A stretch of DNA of 64,000 nucleotides from Streptomyces sp. Go-475 (GTDB lineage: Bacteria > Actinomycetota > Actinomycetes > Streptomycetales > Streptomycetaceae). The notes beneath the pieces were generated by a model. It had not been told where the DNA came from and did not search any database. It saw only the letters and a list, made by a program, of their open reading frames with translations. Of the stretch, positions 26,558 through 36,208 are shown piece by piece (the first letter of the stretch is position 1; the number at the start of each line of letters is the position of its first letter). The DNA lies in contig NZ_CP026121.1 in assembly GCF_003330845.1 (NCBI RefSeq), forward strand, positions 124,001-188,000, given 5' to 3'. The translations under genes and the position numbers were made by a program.

Positions 26558-27510
26558 CGAACACCCAGATACCGCCCGCACGGGCCGCCCGGCCCGGGAC
26601 GCCGCCGTCCCCGGCGGCACAGCGGCCCCCGGCGCGCGACCGCGGCACCCGGCTGCTCGCCACGCTGTTCCTGGCCCCGACGATCGTCGGCATCGTCGTC
26701 TTCACGGTCGTGCCGATCATCGGCTCGGTCGTGCTGAGCCTCTTCCACTGGAACGTGATCGACTCGCCGTCCTACGCCGGGCTCTCCAACTACGGCGAGG
26801 TGTTCGGCGACGAGACCGTGCTGGTGTCCTTCCGCAACACGCTGGTGTTCATGGTGCTCGCGGTGGCGCTGCAACTGCTCGTCGCGCTGGTGCTGGCCCT
26901 GGCCGTGAACGGGCGCATGCCCGTGTGGCTGCGGTCGGTGTTCCGTTCGGCGTTCTTCTTCCCGCTGGTGCTGTCCGCCGCGTCCATCTCGGTGGTGATG
27001 AAGTACCTGTTCAACCAGGACTTCGGGGTGGTCAACTGGCTGCTCGGCTTCGTCGGGATCGCGCCGGTGCCCTGGCTGACGTCGGAGAACGCGGCCATGG
27101 CGACGGTGGTCCTGGTCTACGTCTGGCAGCAGTTCGGCTTCTCGTTCCTGCTGTTCGTCGGCGGGCTGAACAACATCCCCAAGGAGATCCACGAGGCCGC
27201 CGCCCTGGACGGCGCGACGGGCCTGCGCAAGCACCTGTCCGTCACCCTGCCGCTGCTGTCGCCGACCCTGCTGGTCGCGTCCGTCGTCGGCATCATCAAC
27301 GCGCTCCAGGTCTTCGAGCAGCCCTACGTCCTCACCAACGGCGGGCCGGGCGACGCCACCCGCACGGTCGTGATGGTCATCTACGAGAACGCCTTCGAGC
27401 AGCTCCGCTTCGGCGAGGCGTCCGCGGTGGGTGTGCTGCTGTTCGTGCTGATCATGGCGGTCACCGCCCTCCAGTTCCGGCTCAGCCGGCGTTTCGTCCA
27501 CTACCAGTGA
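26554..27510 (+). CDS. sugar ABC transporter permease 1 (MalF-like)
   Basis: A 318-residue inner-membrane permease with six helices and the EAA-loop motif IHEAAALDGATGLRKHLSVTLPLL near residue 210, which contacts the ATPase. It starts at an ATG overlapping the binding-protein stop. No ATPase gene is in the operon, which is usual for Streptomyces sugar importers that share the MsiK ATPase (known from the family; MsiK is not in this window). Confidence 0.93.
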   Translation: MTNTQIPPARAARPGTPPSPAAQRPPARDRGTRLLATLFLAPTIVGIVVFTVVPIIGSVVLSLFHWNVIDSPSYAGLSNYGEVFGDETVLVSFRNTLVFMVLAVALQLLVALVLALAVNGRMPVWLRSVFRSAFFFPLVLSAASISVVMKYLFNQDFGVVNWLLGFVGIAPVPWLTSENAAMATVVLVYVWQQFGFSFLLFVGGLNNIPKEIHEAAALDGATGLRKHLSVTLPLLSPTLLVASVVGIINALQVFEQPYVLTNGGPGDATRTVVMVIYENAFEQLRFGEASAVGVLLFVLIMAVTALQFRLSRRFVHYQ

Positions 27511-27527
27511 GCCGGGTGAGTCCTCCC

Positions 27528-28382
27528 ATGAGCCAAACAACCCTGTCCTACGGCCGCGTGCGGCACGGGCTGGCGCCCTGGGCGCGGATCGCCGGGCTGA
27601 CCGTGTGCGCGCTGCTCACGCTCGGCCCGGTGGTGTGGACCGTCTCCACCTCGCTGCGCACCCCCGCCGAGGCGTTCGACCTGCCGCCGCAGCTGATCCC
27701 CACCAACCCCTCCACCGAGGCCTACCGCGGGGTGTTCGACCAGATCGACGTGTGGCTGCTGGCGCTGAACTCCACGCTGGTCACGGGCCTGATCGCGATC
27801 GGCCAGATGATCACCGCGGGGCTGGCCGGTTACGCCTTCGCCCGGCTGGAGTTCCGCTTCAAGAAGCCGCTGTTCGGCCTGGTCCTGGCCACCATGATGG
27901 TGCCGCTGCAGGTCACCATCGTGCCGGTGTTCCTGGTGCTGAAGTCGATGAGCCTGACGGACACCCTGCTCGGGTTGATCATCCCGGCGTTCCCGACCGC
28001 CTTCGGCACGTTCCTGATGCGGCAGTACTTCCTGGGCATGCCCAAGGACCTGGGCGAGGCGGCCATGCTGGACGGGGCCGGGCCCTGGCGGACCTTCCGG
28101 TCCGTGTACGCCCCGCTGGCCGCGCCCGGCCTCGCGATCGTCGGTGTCCTGGCCTTCAACTACCACTGGAACGAGTTCTTCCGGCCGCTGATCCTGGAGA
28201 CGTCGGGCCAGAACTACACGTTGCCGCTGGGGCTGGTCTCGCTCCAGGGCAACCTCGGCACCGGCTCCATCTCCGTCGTCCTCGCCGGTGTCGTGCTCTC
28301 CATGATCCCCGCCGTCCTCGTGTTCGTCGTCGGCCAGCGCCCTCTGCGCGAGGGCATCACGTCCGCTGGAGTCAACCGTTGA
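27528..28382 (+). CDS. sugar ABC transporter permease 2 (MalG-like)
   Basis: A 284-residue partner permease. It has six helices and the EAA-loop MPKDLGEAAMLDGAGPWRTF near residue 185. The ATG at 27528 follows the permease 1 stop by 17 bases; an in-frame GTG four codons earlier is the alternative. The gene ends in a TTGA overlap with the second GH32 gene. It forms the membrane channel with permease 1. Confidence 0.93.
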   Translation: MSQTTLSYGRVRHGLAPWARIAGLTVCALLTLGPVVWTVSTSLRTPAEAFDLPPQLIPTNPSTEAYRGVFDQIDVWLLALNSTLVTGLIAIGQMITAGLAGYAFARLEFRFKKPLFGLVLATMMVPLQVTIVPVFLVLKSMSLTDTLLGLIIPAFPTAFGTFLMRQYFLGMPKDLGEAAMLDGAGPWRTFRSVYAPLAAPGLAIVGVLAFNYHWNEFFRPLILETSGQNYTLPLGLVSLQGNLGTGSISVVLAGVVLSMIPAVLVFVVGQRPLREGITSAGVNR

Positions 28383-29758
28383 GCCTCGCCGCTCCCCCGC
28401 AGGACCCGCACGCCCCGCGCTTCCGGGTCCGTCCGCCCGCCCACTGGATGAACGACCCGAACGGTCCCTTCCGCTGGCGCGGCCGCTACCACCTCTTCTA
28501 CCAGCACAACCCGGACGCCCCGGTGCACGCCAACGTCCACTGGGGCCACGCCTCCAGCCCTGACCTCGCCCGCTGGGAGCACCACCCGATCGCGCTCACT
28601 CCGGCGCCGGGCGGCCCGGACGAGGCGGGCTGCTGGTCGGGGTGCGTCGTCGACGACGCGGGCGTGCCGACGGCCGTCTACACCGGGGTCGACCGGCACC
28701 ACACCGGCCTCGGCGCGGTCTGCCTGGCCCGGGCGGCGGACCCGGACGACCCCGCGCTGACCGAGTGGACCGCCCTGCCCACGCCGGTGGTGACGGGCCC
28801 GCCGGAGGGCCTGGACGTGGTCATGTTCCGCGACCCGTTCGTCTTCCGGCACGAGGGCCGGCGCTGGGCACTCGTCGGCGCGGGCCACGGCGACGGCACT
28901 CCGTCCGTCCTGCTGTACGACTGCGACGACCTGACCGACTGGCGGTTCGCCGGGGTGCTCCTGGACGGCCACGACCCGGCCGCCCGAGCGGCGTTCGGGG
29001 ACCGGGCCACCGGCTGGGAGTGCCCGCAGCTGTACGCGACCAGCGGAGGTGAGTGGGTGCTGGTCGTGTCGCTGTGGGACGGCCATCCGTGGACCACCGG
29101 ATACCTGACGGGCCATCTCGACACCGACCTGCGCTTCTCCGCCCGCGCGGGCGGCCGGCTCGACCACGGCCGCGACTTCTACGCCCCGGCCGTGCTCCAG
29201 GAGCCGGACCGGGCCCTGATGTGGGGCTGGTCCTGGGAGGCCCGGGACCAGGGCGACGCCGACTGGGCCGGGGTGCTGACCGCTCCCCGCGTCGTCGACG
29301 TCCACCCGGACGGGGCGCTGCGCGTGAGCCCGGCCCCCGAGCTGGACCGGCTGCGCGCCGCCGAGCCGTTCGTCACCGCGCCCGGCCGGACCGCACTCCC
29401 CGCGGCCTACGACCTGACCGTCTCCGCGCGGGAACGGACCGCCGTGAGCCTGCTGCGCTCGGCCTCGGGCGCCGAGCTGACGGTCCTGCTGGACCCGGGC
29501 GAGGGCACGGTGACCCTGGAGCGGGACGCCTGGCCGCGCACGGCGGCCGGGGCGCCCGTCGTCGCCCAGGTGCCCCCGGTGGCAGAGCTCACCGTTCGTG
29601 TCCTGGTCGACGGCTCCCTGTACGAGCTGTTCGTCGGCGACCGGGCCACGGTCACCGAGCGCGTCTACCAACGGGCCGACGACGTCAGGGTGTTGGACGT
29701 TTCCCAGCCGGACGCGACCGTCACCGGATGGGAGCTGGTCCCACCGACGCGCGGCTGA
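28379..29758 (+). CDS. intracellular GH32 beta-fructosidase
   Basis: A 459-residue GH32 enzyme without a signal peptide, so it acts in the cytosol on imported fructo-oligosaccharides or sucrose. The catalytic residues are complete: Asp26 in HWMNDPNGP, Asp152 in FRDPF and Glu214 in ECPQLY. I chose the TTG at 28379, which overlaps the permease stop (TTGA), because no ATG or GTG lies between it and the first motif. The 3' end overlaps the convergent LacI gene by 38 bp. Together with the secreted GH32 enzyme it forms a two-step fructan pathway. Confidence 0.93.
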   Translation: MSLAAPPQDPHAPRFRVRPPAHWMNDPNGPFRWRGRYHLFYQHNPDAPVHANVHWGHASSPDLARWEHHPIALTPAPGGPDEAGCWSGCVVDDAGVPTAVYTGVDRHHTGLGAVCLARAADPDDPALTEWTALPTPVVTGPPEGLDVVMFRDPFVFRHEGRRWALVGAGHGDGTPSVLLYDCDDLTDWRFAGVLLDGHDPAARAAFGDRATGWECPQLYATSGGEWVLVVSLWDGHPWTTGYLTGHLDTDLRFSARAGGRLDHGRDFYAPAVLQEPDRALMWGWSWEARDQGDADWAGVLTAPRVVDVHPDGALRVSPAPELDRLRAAEPFVTAPGRTALPAAYDLTVSARERTAVSLLRSASGAELTVLLDPGEGTVTLERDAWPRTAAGAPVVAQVPPVAELTVRVLVDGSLYELFVGDRATVTERVYQRADDVRVLDVSQPDATVTGWELVPPTRG

Positions 29759-30833
29759 TCACCGGGCAGGCCAGGCGCCGCACGGTGGCGGGCGGCGTCC
29801 GGCCGGTGGCGATCGCGTCCAGCAGGAGCCGGGCGGCGGCCTCTCCCATGGCCCGGTGGGGCAGGGCGACGGTGGTCAGGGGCGGCGCGAGGTACGCGGC
29901 CATGTGCTCCTGGTCGTCGTAGCCCACCACCGACAGCTCGCCGGGTACGGCGATCCCGAGCCGGGTCGCGGCGTGCAGGACGCCCGCCGCGACCCGGTCG
30001 TTGTACGCGAAGATCCCGGTGGGCCGCCGCTCGGCCGGCGCCCCGTCGAGCAGGCGCGCGGCGCCCTCGTACCCGCCGGAGATCTCCCCGCCGGTGCGCA
30101 CGACCCAGTCCCTCGGCACGGTGATGCCCTCGGCGCGCAGCGCGTCGCGGAAGCCGCGCAGCCGCTCCACCGAGGCGATGTCGTCCTGCCCGCCGACGAG
30201 CGCCACGCGCCGGTGCCCCCGCTCCAGCAGCAGCCGGGCCGCCGTACGGCCGCCCGCGCGCTCGGCGGGGATGACGGCGGGCAGGGAGTCGTCCTCGGGC
30301 AGGCAGTTGGCCAGCACGGAGTGGGTGCGGTGCAGGCCCTCGGGGACGCGGACGCGGCGCAGGGACATGGCCGCGTAGATGATGCCGTCGACCCGCCGGT
30401 CGAGGAGTTCGGCGACCGCCGCGTCCTCCTTGGCCGGGTCGCCGCCGGAGTCGACGGTGAGGACCAGGTGCTCCCCGGCCCAGGCGGTGTCCATCGCGCC
30501 GCGCAGCAGCCGCCCGGCGAACGGGGAGGAGGCGATCTCGTCGGTGACCAGGCCGATCACGGCCGTACGGCTGCGGCGCAGGCCGCGCGCGACGGGGTCG
30601 GGCCGGTAGCCGAGCTGGGCGGCGGCCTGCCGGATGCGTTCCTGCGTGGCGGGCGAGAGGTTGCCCTCGGCGCGGCCGTTGAACACGAAGGAGACCGCGG
30701 TGTGCGACACCCCGGCGAGCCGGGCCACGTCCCGCGAGGTGGGACGCCCCGATCCCGTCGCCGGCTTCCGCCCCGCGCTGCCCATGCCGTCCGCCGTCCT
30801 CATCCCCCACCTGTCCGGTTGATCATTGCTCAC
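29721..30833 (-). CDS. LacI-family repressor of the fructan locus
   Basis: A 370-residue regulator. The helix-turn-helix TSRDVARLAGVSHTAVSFVF is at residues 32-51, followed by the hinge NLSPATQERIRQAA and a periplasmic-binding-like ligand domain (VIGLVTDEIASSPFAG, VGYDDQEHMAAY). The start is GTG at 30833; an ATG at 30803 with a better AGGTGGGG site is a good alternative and does not change the domains. It lies at the end of the locus, so fructose-type sugars are the likely inducer. No copy of the operator 9-mer was seen before its own gene. Confidence 0.9.
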   Translation of the reverse strand: MSNDQPDRWGMRTADGMGSAGRKPATGSGRPTSRDVARLAGVSHTAVSFVFNGRAEGNLSPATQERIRQAAAQLGYRPDPVARGLRRSRTAVIGLVTDEIASSPFAGRLLRGAMDTAWAGEHLVLTVDSGGDPAKEDAAVAELLDRRVDGIIYAAMSLRRVRVPEGLHRTHSVLANCLPEDDSLPAVIPAERAGGRTAARLLLERGHRRVALVGGQDDIASVERLRGFRDALRAEGITVPRDWVVRTGGEISGGYEGAARLLDGAPAERRPTGIFAYNDRVAAGVLHAATRLGIAVPGELSVVGYDDQEHMAAYLAPPLTTVALPHRAMGEAAARLLLDAIATGRTPPATVRRLACPVISRASVGPAPIR

Positions 30834-30882
30834 CCTATCCGTGACGCTGGAGGGACGACACAGTCAACGGGAAGGTCCGACG

Positions 30883-31713
30883 GTGATCAGCATCCCGACG
30901 CACACGCTCAACGACGGTACGACGCTCCCCGCCCTGGGCCTGGGCACCTGGCCGCTCGGCGACGACGAGGCGCAGGCGGCCGTCCTCTCGGCCCTGGAGG
31001 CGGGCTACCGCCTGATCGACACGGCGACGAACTACCGCAACGAGACGGGGGTCGGCCGTGCCGTGGCCGCCGGCGTGGTGCCGCGCGAGGAGATCGTCGT
31101 GACGACGAAGCTCCCGGGCCGCCACCACGGCTACGAGGAGACCCTCGCCTCCTTCGAGGAGTCCCGGGCCCGCCTCGGCGTGGACTACGTCGACCTGTAC
31201 CTGATCCACTGGCCGCTGCCGCGCGTGGACCGCTACGTCGACTCCTGGAAGGCCATGATCAAGCTGCGCGAGGAGGGTCTCGTGCGGTCGATCGGCGTCT
31301 CGAACTTCACGGCCGGGCACATCGAGCGGCTGGAGAAGGAGACCGGGGTGCTGCCCTCGGTCAACCAGATCGAGCTGCACCCCTACCTGCCGCAGGAGGA
31401 GCTGCGCGCCTTCCACGCGGGCAAGGGCATCGTCACCGAGAGCTGGAGCCCGCTGGGCCGGGGCACGCCCCTGCTGCGGGACCCGGCCGTGGCGCGGATC
31501 GCCGAGGCGCACGGGGTGACGCCCGGGCAGGTCGTGCTGCGCTGGCACACGCAGCTCGGCGCGGTGCCCGTTCCGAAGTCGGCGAGCCCCGAGCGGCAGC
31601 GCGCCAACCTCGACGTCTTCGGCTTCGAGCTGAGCGAGGACGAGATGACGGCCGTCGCGGACCGGGCGCACCGGCGGGTCGGCGGGGACCCCGAGGTGCA
31701 CGAGGAGTTCTGA
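30883..31713 (+). CDS. aldo/keto reductase
   Basis: A 276-residue NADPH-dependent reductase of the (beta/alpha)8 AKR superfamily. The catalytic tetrad is complete: Asp46 in YRLIDTATN, Tyr51, Lys76 in TTKLPGR and His109 in LIHWPLP. The C-terminal nucleotide motif VPVPKSASPERQRANLD is present. I chose the GTG at 30883, with GGGAAGG upstream. It is divergent from the LacI gene and may reduce sugar aldehydes or xenobiotic carbonyls. The substrate is unknown. Confidence 0.93.
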   Translation: MISIPTHTLNDGTTLPALGLGTWPLGDDEAQAAVLSALEAGYRLIDTATNYRNETGVGRAVAAGVVPREEIVVTTKLPGRHHGYEETLASFEESRARLGVDYVDLYLIHWPLPRVDRYVDSWKAMIKLREEGLVRSIGVSNFTAGHIERLEKETGVLPSVNQIELHPYLPQEELRAFHAGKGIVTESWSPLGRGTPLLRDPAVARIAEAHGVTPGQVVLRWHTQLGAVPVPKSASPERQRANLDVFGFELSEDEMTAVADRAHRRVGGDPEVHEEF

Positions 31714-31750
31714 CGGGTACCCGGGCCCGCGAGGCAGGAAGGAGCCGCAC

Positions 31751-32365
31751 GTGGCCGACCGGGACCGGCTGCGGGACTACCGCGGCAAACGCGACTTCGA
31801 CCGGACCGGCGAGCCACGGGGCAGCGGTGCCGCCGCAGCGGACCGGCCCCGGTTCGTGGTGCAGATCCACGACGCGAGCACGATGCACTTCGACTTCCGC
31901 CTCCAGGTGGACGACGTGCTGAAGTCCTGGTCGATCCCGAAGGGCCCCTCGGCGGACCCGAAGGACAAGCGGCTGGCCGTGCCCACGGAGGACCATCCGC
32001 TGGAGTACGAGGAGTTCGAGGGCGTCATCCCGCGGGGCGAGTACGGCGGCGGCACGGTGATCGTCTGGGACCACGGCACGTACGAGCCGCTCAGCCACGA
32101 CCGCGAGGGGCGGCCCGTCGACTTCGCCGAGTCGCTGGAGCGCGGGCACGCCACGTTCCGGCTGCGCGGCTCCAAGCTGCACGGAGACTACGCCCTCACC
32201 CGTTTCCGCGGCGACCGGGACGGCGACGGCGAAGAGGCCTGGCTGCTGGTGAAGCGGGCCGGGGGCGGATCCCGCACCCACGGCGCCCCGGATCCCCGGC
32301 GCGCGCGTTCGGCCAAGTCGGGCCGCACCCTCGCCCAGGTCGCGGCGGACGCGGCCGGGGAGTGA
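31751..32365 (+). CDS. stand-alone LigD-type 3'-phosphoesterase (PE) domain protein
   Basis: A 204-residue protein matching the N-terminal PE domain of LigD of bacterial non-homologous end joining. The catalytic block reads RFVVQIHDASTMHFDFRLQV near residues 34-53, and the pattern FEGVIPRGEYGGGTVIVWD follows, with the His, Asp and Arg that remove 3' ribonucleotides and phosphates at breaks. It starts with GTG after AAGGAG. No Ku gene or polymerase domain is nearby. The matching stand-alone ligase lies at 39869-40882. It may work in Ku-type end joining as a split system. Confidence 0.88.
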   Translation: MADRDRLRDYRGKRDFDRTGEPRGSGAAAADRPRFVVQIHDASTMHFDFRLQVDDVLKSWSIPKGPSADPKDKRLAVPTEDHPLEYEEFEGVIPRGEYGGGTVIVWDHGTYEPLSHDREGRPVDFAESLERGHATFRLRGSKLHGDYALTRFRGDRDGDGEEAWLLVKRAGGGSRTHGAPDPRRARSAKSGRTLAQVAADAAGE

Positions 32366-32484
32366 GGCGGCCCCGTTGTCCCTGCCGAAGGGCGGAGCCG
32401 TGGGACGCCCCTAGGTCGTGTCCCCGATGCCTTTCCGGGTGGTTCCCGATGGTGTGAGGGCCGGCCACTTGGTGAGCTGATCCC

Positions 32485-33723
32485 ATGAGCCATCAGCAGT
32501 CGTCCCGCCGTCCGCTCCTCGTCTCCCTCGTCGCCGTCCTGGGACTGCTCGCCGCCGTCCCCTCCTGTGCGGCCGACCCCCCTCCGCCGCGATTACACGT
32601 GAAGCAACAGGCCGCGCACACCAGGACCCAGGCCGTCCTGGACGAGATCGTCGCGCAGGGCACGCCCGGAGTCATCGCCCAGGTACGCGACCGCAACGGG
32701 GTCTGGGCCGGACGGGCCGGTGTCCGCGCGCTCGGCACGGAGCGGCCTCGGAGCACGCACGAGAGGTTCCGCATCGCCAGCGTGACCAAGACCTTCACCG
32801 CCACGGTGCTCCTGAAGCTCGAAGCCGAGGGGAAGCTGTCGTTGGACGACAGCGTGGCCCTGTGGCTGCCGGGAGTGGTGCACGGCAAGGGGTACCGGCC
32901 CGCGCACATCACCGTGCGGCACCTGCTCAACCACACGAGCGGAATCTTCGACTACAACATGGACGAGGGCTTCCGCGCCCGGTACGCGGGGGACGAGTTC
33001 GAGCGGAACCGCCACGTCAGGTGGTCGCCGCGCGAGCTGGTGGACATCGCCCTGCGCCACCCTCCGAACTTCCAGCCGGAGCAGGGCAGCAGGCCCGGCC
33101 GGCCCGGCAGGTGGGACTACTCGGACACCAATTACCTCCTCGCCGGCATGGTCATCGAGAAGGCCACCGGCCGCAGCTACGCGCACGCGGTCGAGCGCCT
33201 CGTCATACGGCCCCTCGGTCTGCGCGGCACGAGTGTGCCGGGCGCATCGCCCCGGCTGCCCGCACCGCACGCGAGGCACTACTCCACGCTGTTCGAGGAC
33301 GGGCCGCGGGCGACGGTGCGTGACGTCACCGAGTTCAGCCCCACCGTCGCCTTCTCCGCAGGACAGATGATCTCGACGGTCGGCGACGTCAACAGGTTCC
33401 TGTCCCGGCTGCTCGCCGGTGACCTGCTGCCGCCCGCCCAGCAGCGGCAACTGCTCGACGCCGTCCCCGTCGACGGGGACAAGGGGCATGGCGGTCCGCA
33501 GGACGTCTACGGCCTGGGCCTGCGGCACTTCGAGCTCGCTCAGGGCTGCTGGGCCTGGGGCCACGGCGGCATGATCCCCGGCTCCGCGACCCGCGCCCTG
33601 GCCTCGGCGGACGGCCGGCAGGCCATGACCATGAACCGCAACGGCGACTGGGGCGAGCAGCGCCTGGAGGACGCGGCCGTCGCGGCGGAGTTCTGTACCC
33701 CGGACAGCGTGGACGCGTCCTGA
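32485..33723 (+). CDS. serine hydrolase / class C beta-lactamase-like carboxypeptidase, secreted
   Basis: A 412-residue protein with an N-terminal signal (LLVSLVAVLGLLAAVPSCAA), perhaps a lipoprotein with Cys28. The penicillin-recognising fold carries Ser99-x-x-Lys102 in IASVTKTFTA, the tyrosine motif in WDYSDTNYLLAG and the third motif HGGMIPG near residue 360. It is a D-alanyl-D-alanine carboxypeptidase-like esterase, acting on peptidoglycan or on a small ester outside the cell. It converges on the PP2C phosphatase gene across a hairpin. Confidence 0.9.
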   Translation: MSHQQSSRRPLLVSLVAVLGLLAAVPSCAADPPPPRLHVKQQAAHTRTQAVLDEIVAQGTPGVIAQVRDRNGVWAGRAGVRALGTERPRSTHERFRIASVTKTFTATVLLKLEAEGKLSLDDSVALWLPGVVHGKGYRPAHITVRHLLNHTSGIFDYNMDEGFRARYAGDEFERNRHVRWSPRELVDIALRHPPNFQPEQGSRPGRPGRWDYSDTNYLLAGMVIEKATGRSYAHAVERLVIRPLGLRGTSVPGASPRLPAPHARHYSTLFEDGPRATVRDVTEFSPTVAFSAGQMISTVGDVNRFLSRLLAGDLLPPAQQRQLLDAVPVDGDKGHGGPQDVYGLGLRHFELAQGCWAWGHGGMIPGSATRALASADGRQAMTMNRNGDWGEQRLEDAAVAAEFCTPDSVDAS

Positions 33724-33753
33724 CGGCGTGAGAGGACCAGGGCTCCGTCAGGA
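33718..33753. terminator. hairpin at the end of the serine hydrolase gene
   Basis: Nine-bp arms TCCTGACGG (33718-33726, spanning the stop codon) and CCGTCAGGA (33745-33753) enclose an 18-base loop. It lies between two convergent genes. Confidence 0.45.
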
Positions 33754-33803
33754 CCAGGGCCGGCAGCGGCACCGGCGGCCGTCGCTCACGCGCCCCGGGC
33801 CGG

Positions 33804-36147
33804 TCAGAACAGTGGTGTGAGCGACTGCTCGCACCAGATCGTCTTGCCGCGGGTGGTCTGCCGGCTGCCCCAGCGCTGGGTGAGCTGGGCGACCAGCAGC
33901 AGGCCGCGGCCGCCCTCGTCGTCCTGGTGCGCCCGCCTCAGGTGCGGGGAGGTGGAACTGCCGTCGGACACCTCGCAGATGAGCGTCTGGTCGCGGATCA
34001 GACGGAGCTGGATGGGCGCGGCGCCGTACCGGATCGCGTTGGTGACCAGCTCGCTGACGACGAGTTCGGTGACGAAGGCCGTCTCGTCCAGGCCCCAGGC
34101 GGTCAGCTGGTCGGTGGCGGCCTGGCGGGTGGCGGCCACCTGCGCGGGGTCGGGCGTCACGTCCCAGGTGGCGACCTGGTCCGCGCCGAGCGCCCGGGTG
34201 CGGGCCAGCAGCAGCGCCACGTCGTCGCTGGGCTCCTCCGGCAGGACGGCCTTGAGCACGGTGTCGCACAGGGCGTCGAGCGAGTCGGCGGGCACGGTCA
34301 GGGCGCGGCACAGCTCGTCGGTGACGTGGTCGACGTCGCGGTAGCGGTCCTCCACGAGGCCGTCGGTGTAGAGAGCGACGACGGAGCCCTCGGGCAGCTG
34401 GAGCTCCGTCGCCTCGAACGGCAGCCCTCCGACGCCCAGCGGGGGCCCCGCGCTCATGGGGATCAGCCGGGTGGAGCCGTCGGGCAGCACGAGGGCGGGG
34501 GCGGGGTGCCCGGCGGCGGCCAGGTTCAGGCGGCGCGTGACGGGGTCGTAGACGGCGTACAGGCAGGTCGCGCCGAGTTCCGGGACCTCGTCGCCCTGGT
34601 CGTCGGAGGCGAGGTGCGTGACCAGGTCGTCGAGGTGGGTGAGGAGTTCGTCCGGCGGCAGGTCCACGTCGGCGAGGGTCCGTACGGCCGTGACCAGCCG
34701 GCCCATGGTCGCCGAGGAGGGGATGCCGTGGCCGACGACGTCCCCGACGACCAGGGCGACCCGGCTGCCCGAGAGCGGGATGACGTCGAACCAGTCGCCG
34801 CCGATGCCGGCCGCCGAGCCGGAGGGCAGGTAGCGGTGGGCGACCTCGACGGCGGCCTGGCCGGGCAGGCCCTTGGGGAGCAGGCTGTGCTGGAGGGCCA
34901 GGGCGGTGGTGCGCTCACGGGCGAAGCGGCGGGCGTTGTCGACGCAGACGGCGGCCCGGCTGGCGAGTTCCTCGGCGAACACGGCGTCGTCGTCGGCGTA
35001 GTCGTCCGGCTGGTGGATGCGCACGGCGACGGCGACACCGAGGGTGGTGCCGCGGGCCCGCAACGGCACCGCCATCATCGAGTGGGCGCCCAGCCGGTAG
35101 GGGCGTCCGCCGGGGGCGCGCGCGTTGCGCTCGGCGACCCAGCGCATGAACGCCGGCTCCCCCGCCTGGCTGAGGATCGCCCGGCCCTCCCGCATGGCCC
35201 GGGCGATCGGCGAGAACGAGGGGTAGACGTCCACTTCTCCCAGGTGGACGGCGGCTTCCGGGGTGCCCTCGGTGACGGAGCCGTGGGCGACCCGCCGCAG
35301 CGTGACCTCCTCGGCGGACGCCGCAGGCGGCTCGTCCGCGCCGAGGACCCAGTCGAAGAGGTCGACGCTCGCGAAGTCCGCGAACCGGGGCACCATGACC
35401 TCGGTCAGCTCCTCGGCGGTGCGCACCACGTCCAGGGTGGTGCCGATGGCCGCCGCGGCCTCGTTGAGCAGGGCCAGCCGCTGCCGGGCCCAGTACTGCT
35501 CGGTGCTGTCGAAGGCGGCCAGGGCGGTGCCCACGAGTTCCCCGGAGCTGTCCCGGACCGGCCACATCTCGGTGACCCAGGCGTGCTCCCGGTTCAGGGC
35601 CGGTGCGCCGGTGTAGCTCTCGTACCGCAGGGGCCGGCCTGTCTCGACGACGTGGCGCAGGTGCCAGTTGAAGCCGCGGCTGTACTCCGCCTCCTCGACG
35701 GTCTCCGGGAAGTGCCGGCCGAGCAGGGTCTCCTCGGAGACGCCCATCACGTGGCAGGCGGCCTCGTTGAGCCGCAGGTAGCGCTGGCCGGTGTCGAAGA
35801 CGGACATGGACATGGACGCCTGCTGGAACGCGCGGCCGGCGAGGGAGGTCTCGTCGGGGCCGGGTGGCGCGGCGGTGATCACGAATCCGTCGGGTTCCCC
35901 GTGCCGGCCGGTCACGGCGCACGCTCTGACCCGGACCCCGACGAGGTAGCCGTCGCGGTGCCGCACCATGACGGTGCCCGAGCGCGCCGACACCGCCTCG
36001 GGCGGCACGTCCTCGGCGAGCAGTTCCCGTACGGGCCGGCCCACGGCCTCCTCGGCCGGATAGCCGGTCACGCTGCCGGGCACCCTCGCTCCACCCCGTC
36101 ACTGTGCCGCGGGCGTCGATGATCGCAGCAGCGGAGGCGTCCTCCAT
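33804..36147 (-). CDS. PAS-PAS-GAF-SpoIIE(PP2C)-HATPase regulatory phosphatase; first PAS domain out of frame
   Basis: A multi-domain regulator. The in-frame part (36083-33804, 759 codons) has a PAS domain, a GAF domain (FADFASVDLFDWVL to VDNARRFARE), a PP2C/SpoIIE phosphatase core (GGDWFDVIPLSG, VVGDVVGHG, TDGLVE) near residues 400-620 and a C-terminal HATPase (ELVTNAIRYG, DEGGRGLLLVAQL). Such proteins switch partner anti-anti-sigma factors through stress or light signals. The expected N-terminus EDASAAAIIDARGTVTGW lies in the other frame, starting at an ATG at 36147 (TTG at 36183 possible), and joins the body as SEGARQ-VTGYPAEEAVG if one base near 36071-36081 is removed. The gene is either broken or carries a sequence error. 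Confidence 0.8.
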
Positions 36148-36208
36148 ATCGTCCAGGATTATCCCTTTGCGGCTCTCTATCAACCGCGACGCCGCGTTCG
36201 TGGCGGTG

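Noticed and set aside
31717..31722. A SigB-type promoter at GGGTAC before the phosphoesterase gene
   Set aside because: No GNNT lies 14-16 bases upstream, and the -10 is too close to the preceding stop for confidence.
36083..36083. The internal GTG as the true start of the PP2C regulator
   Set aside because: It begins in the middle of a PAS domain, and a good N-terminus is present upstream in another frame.
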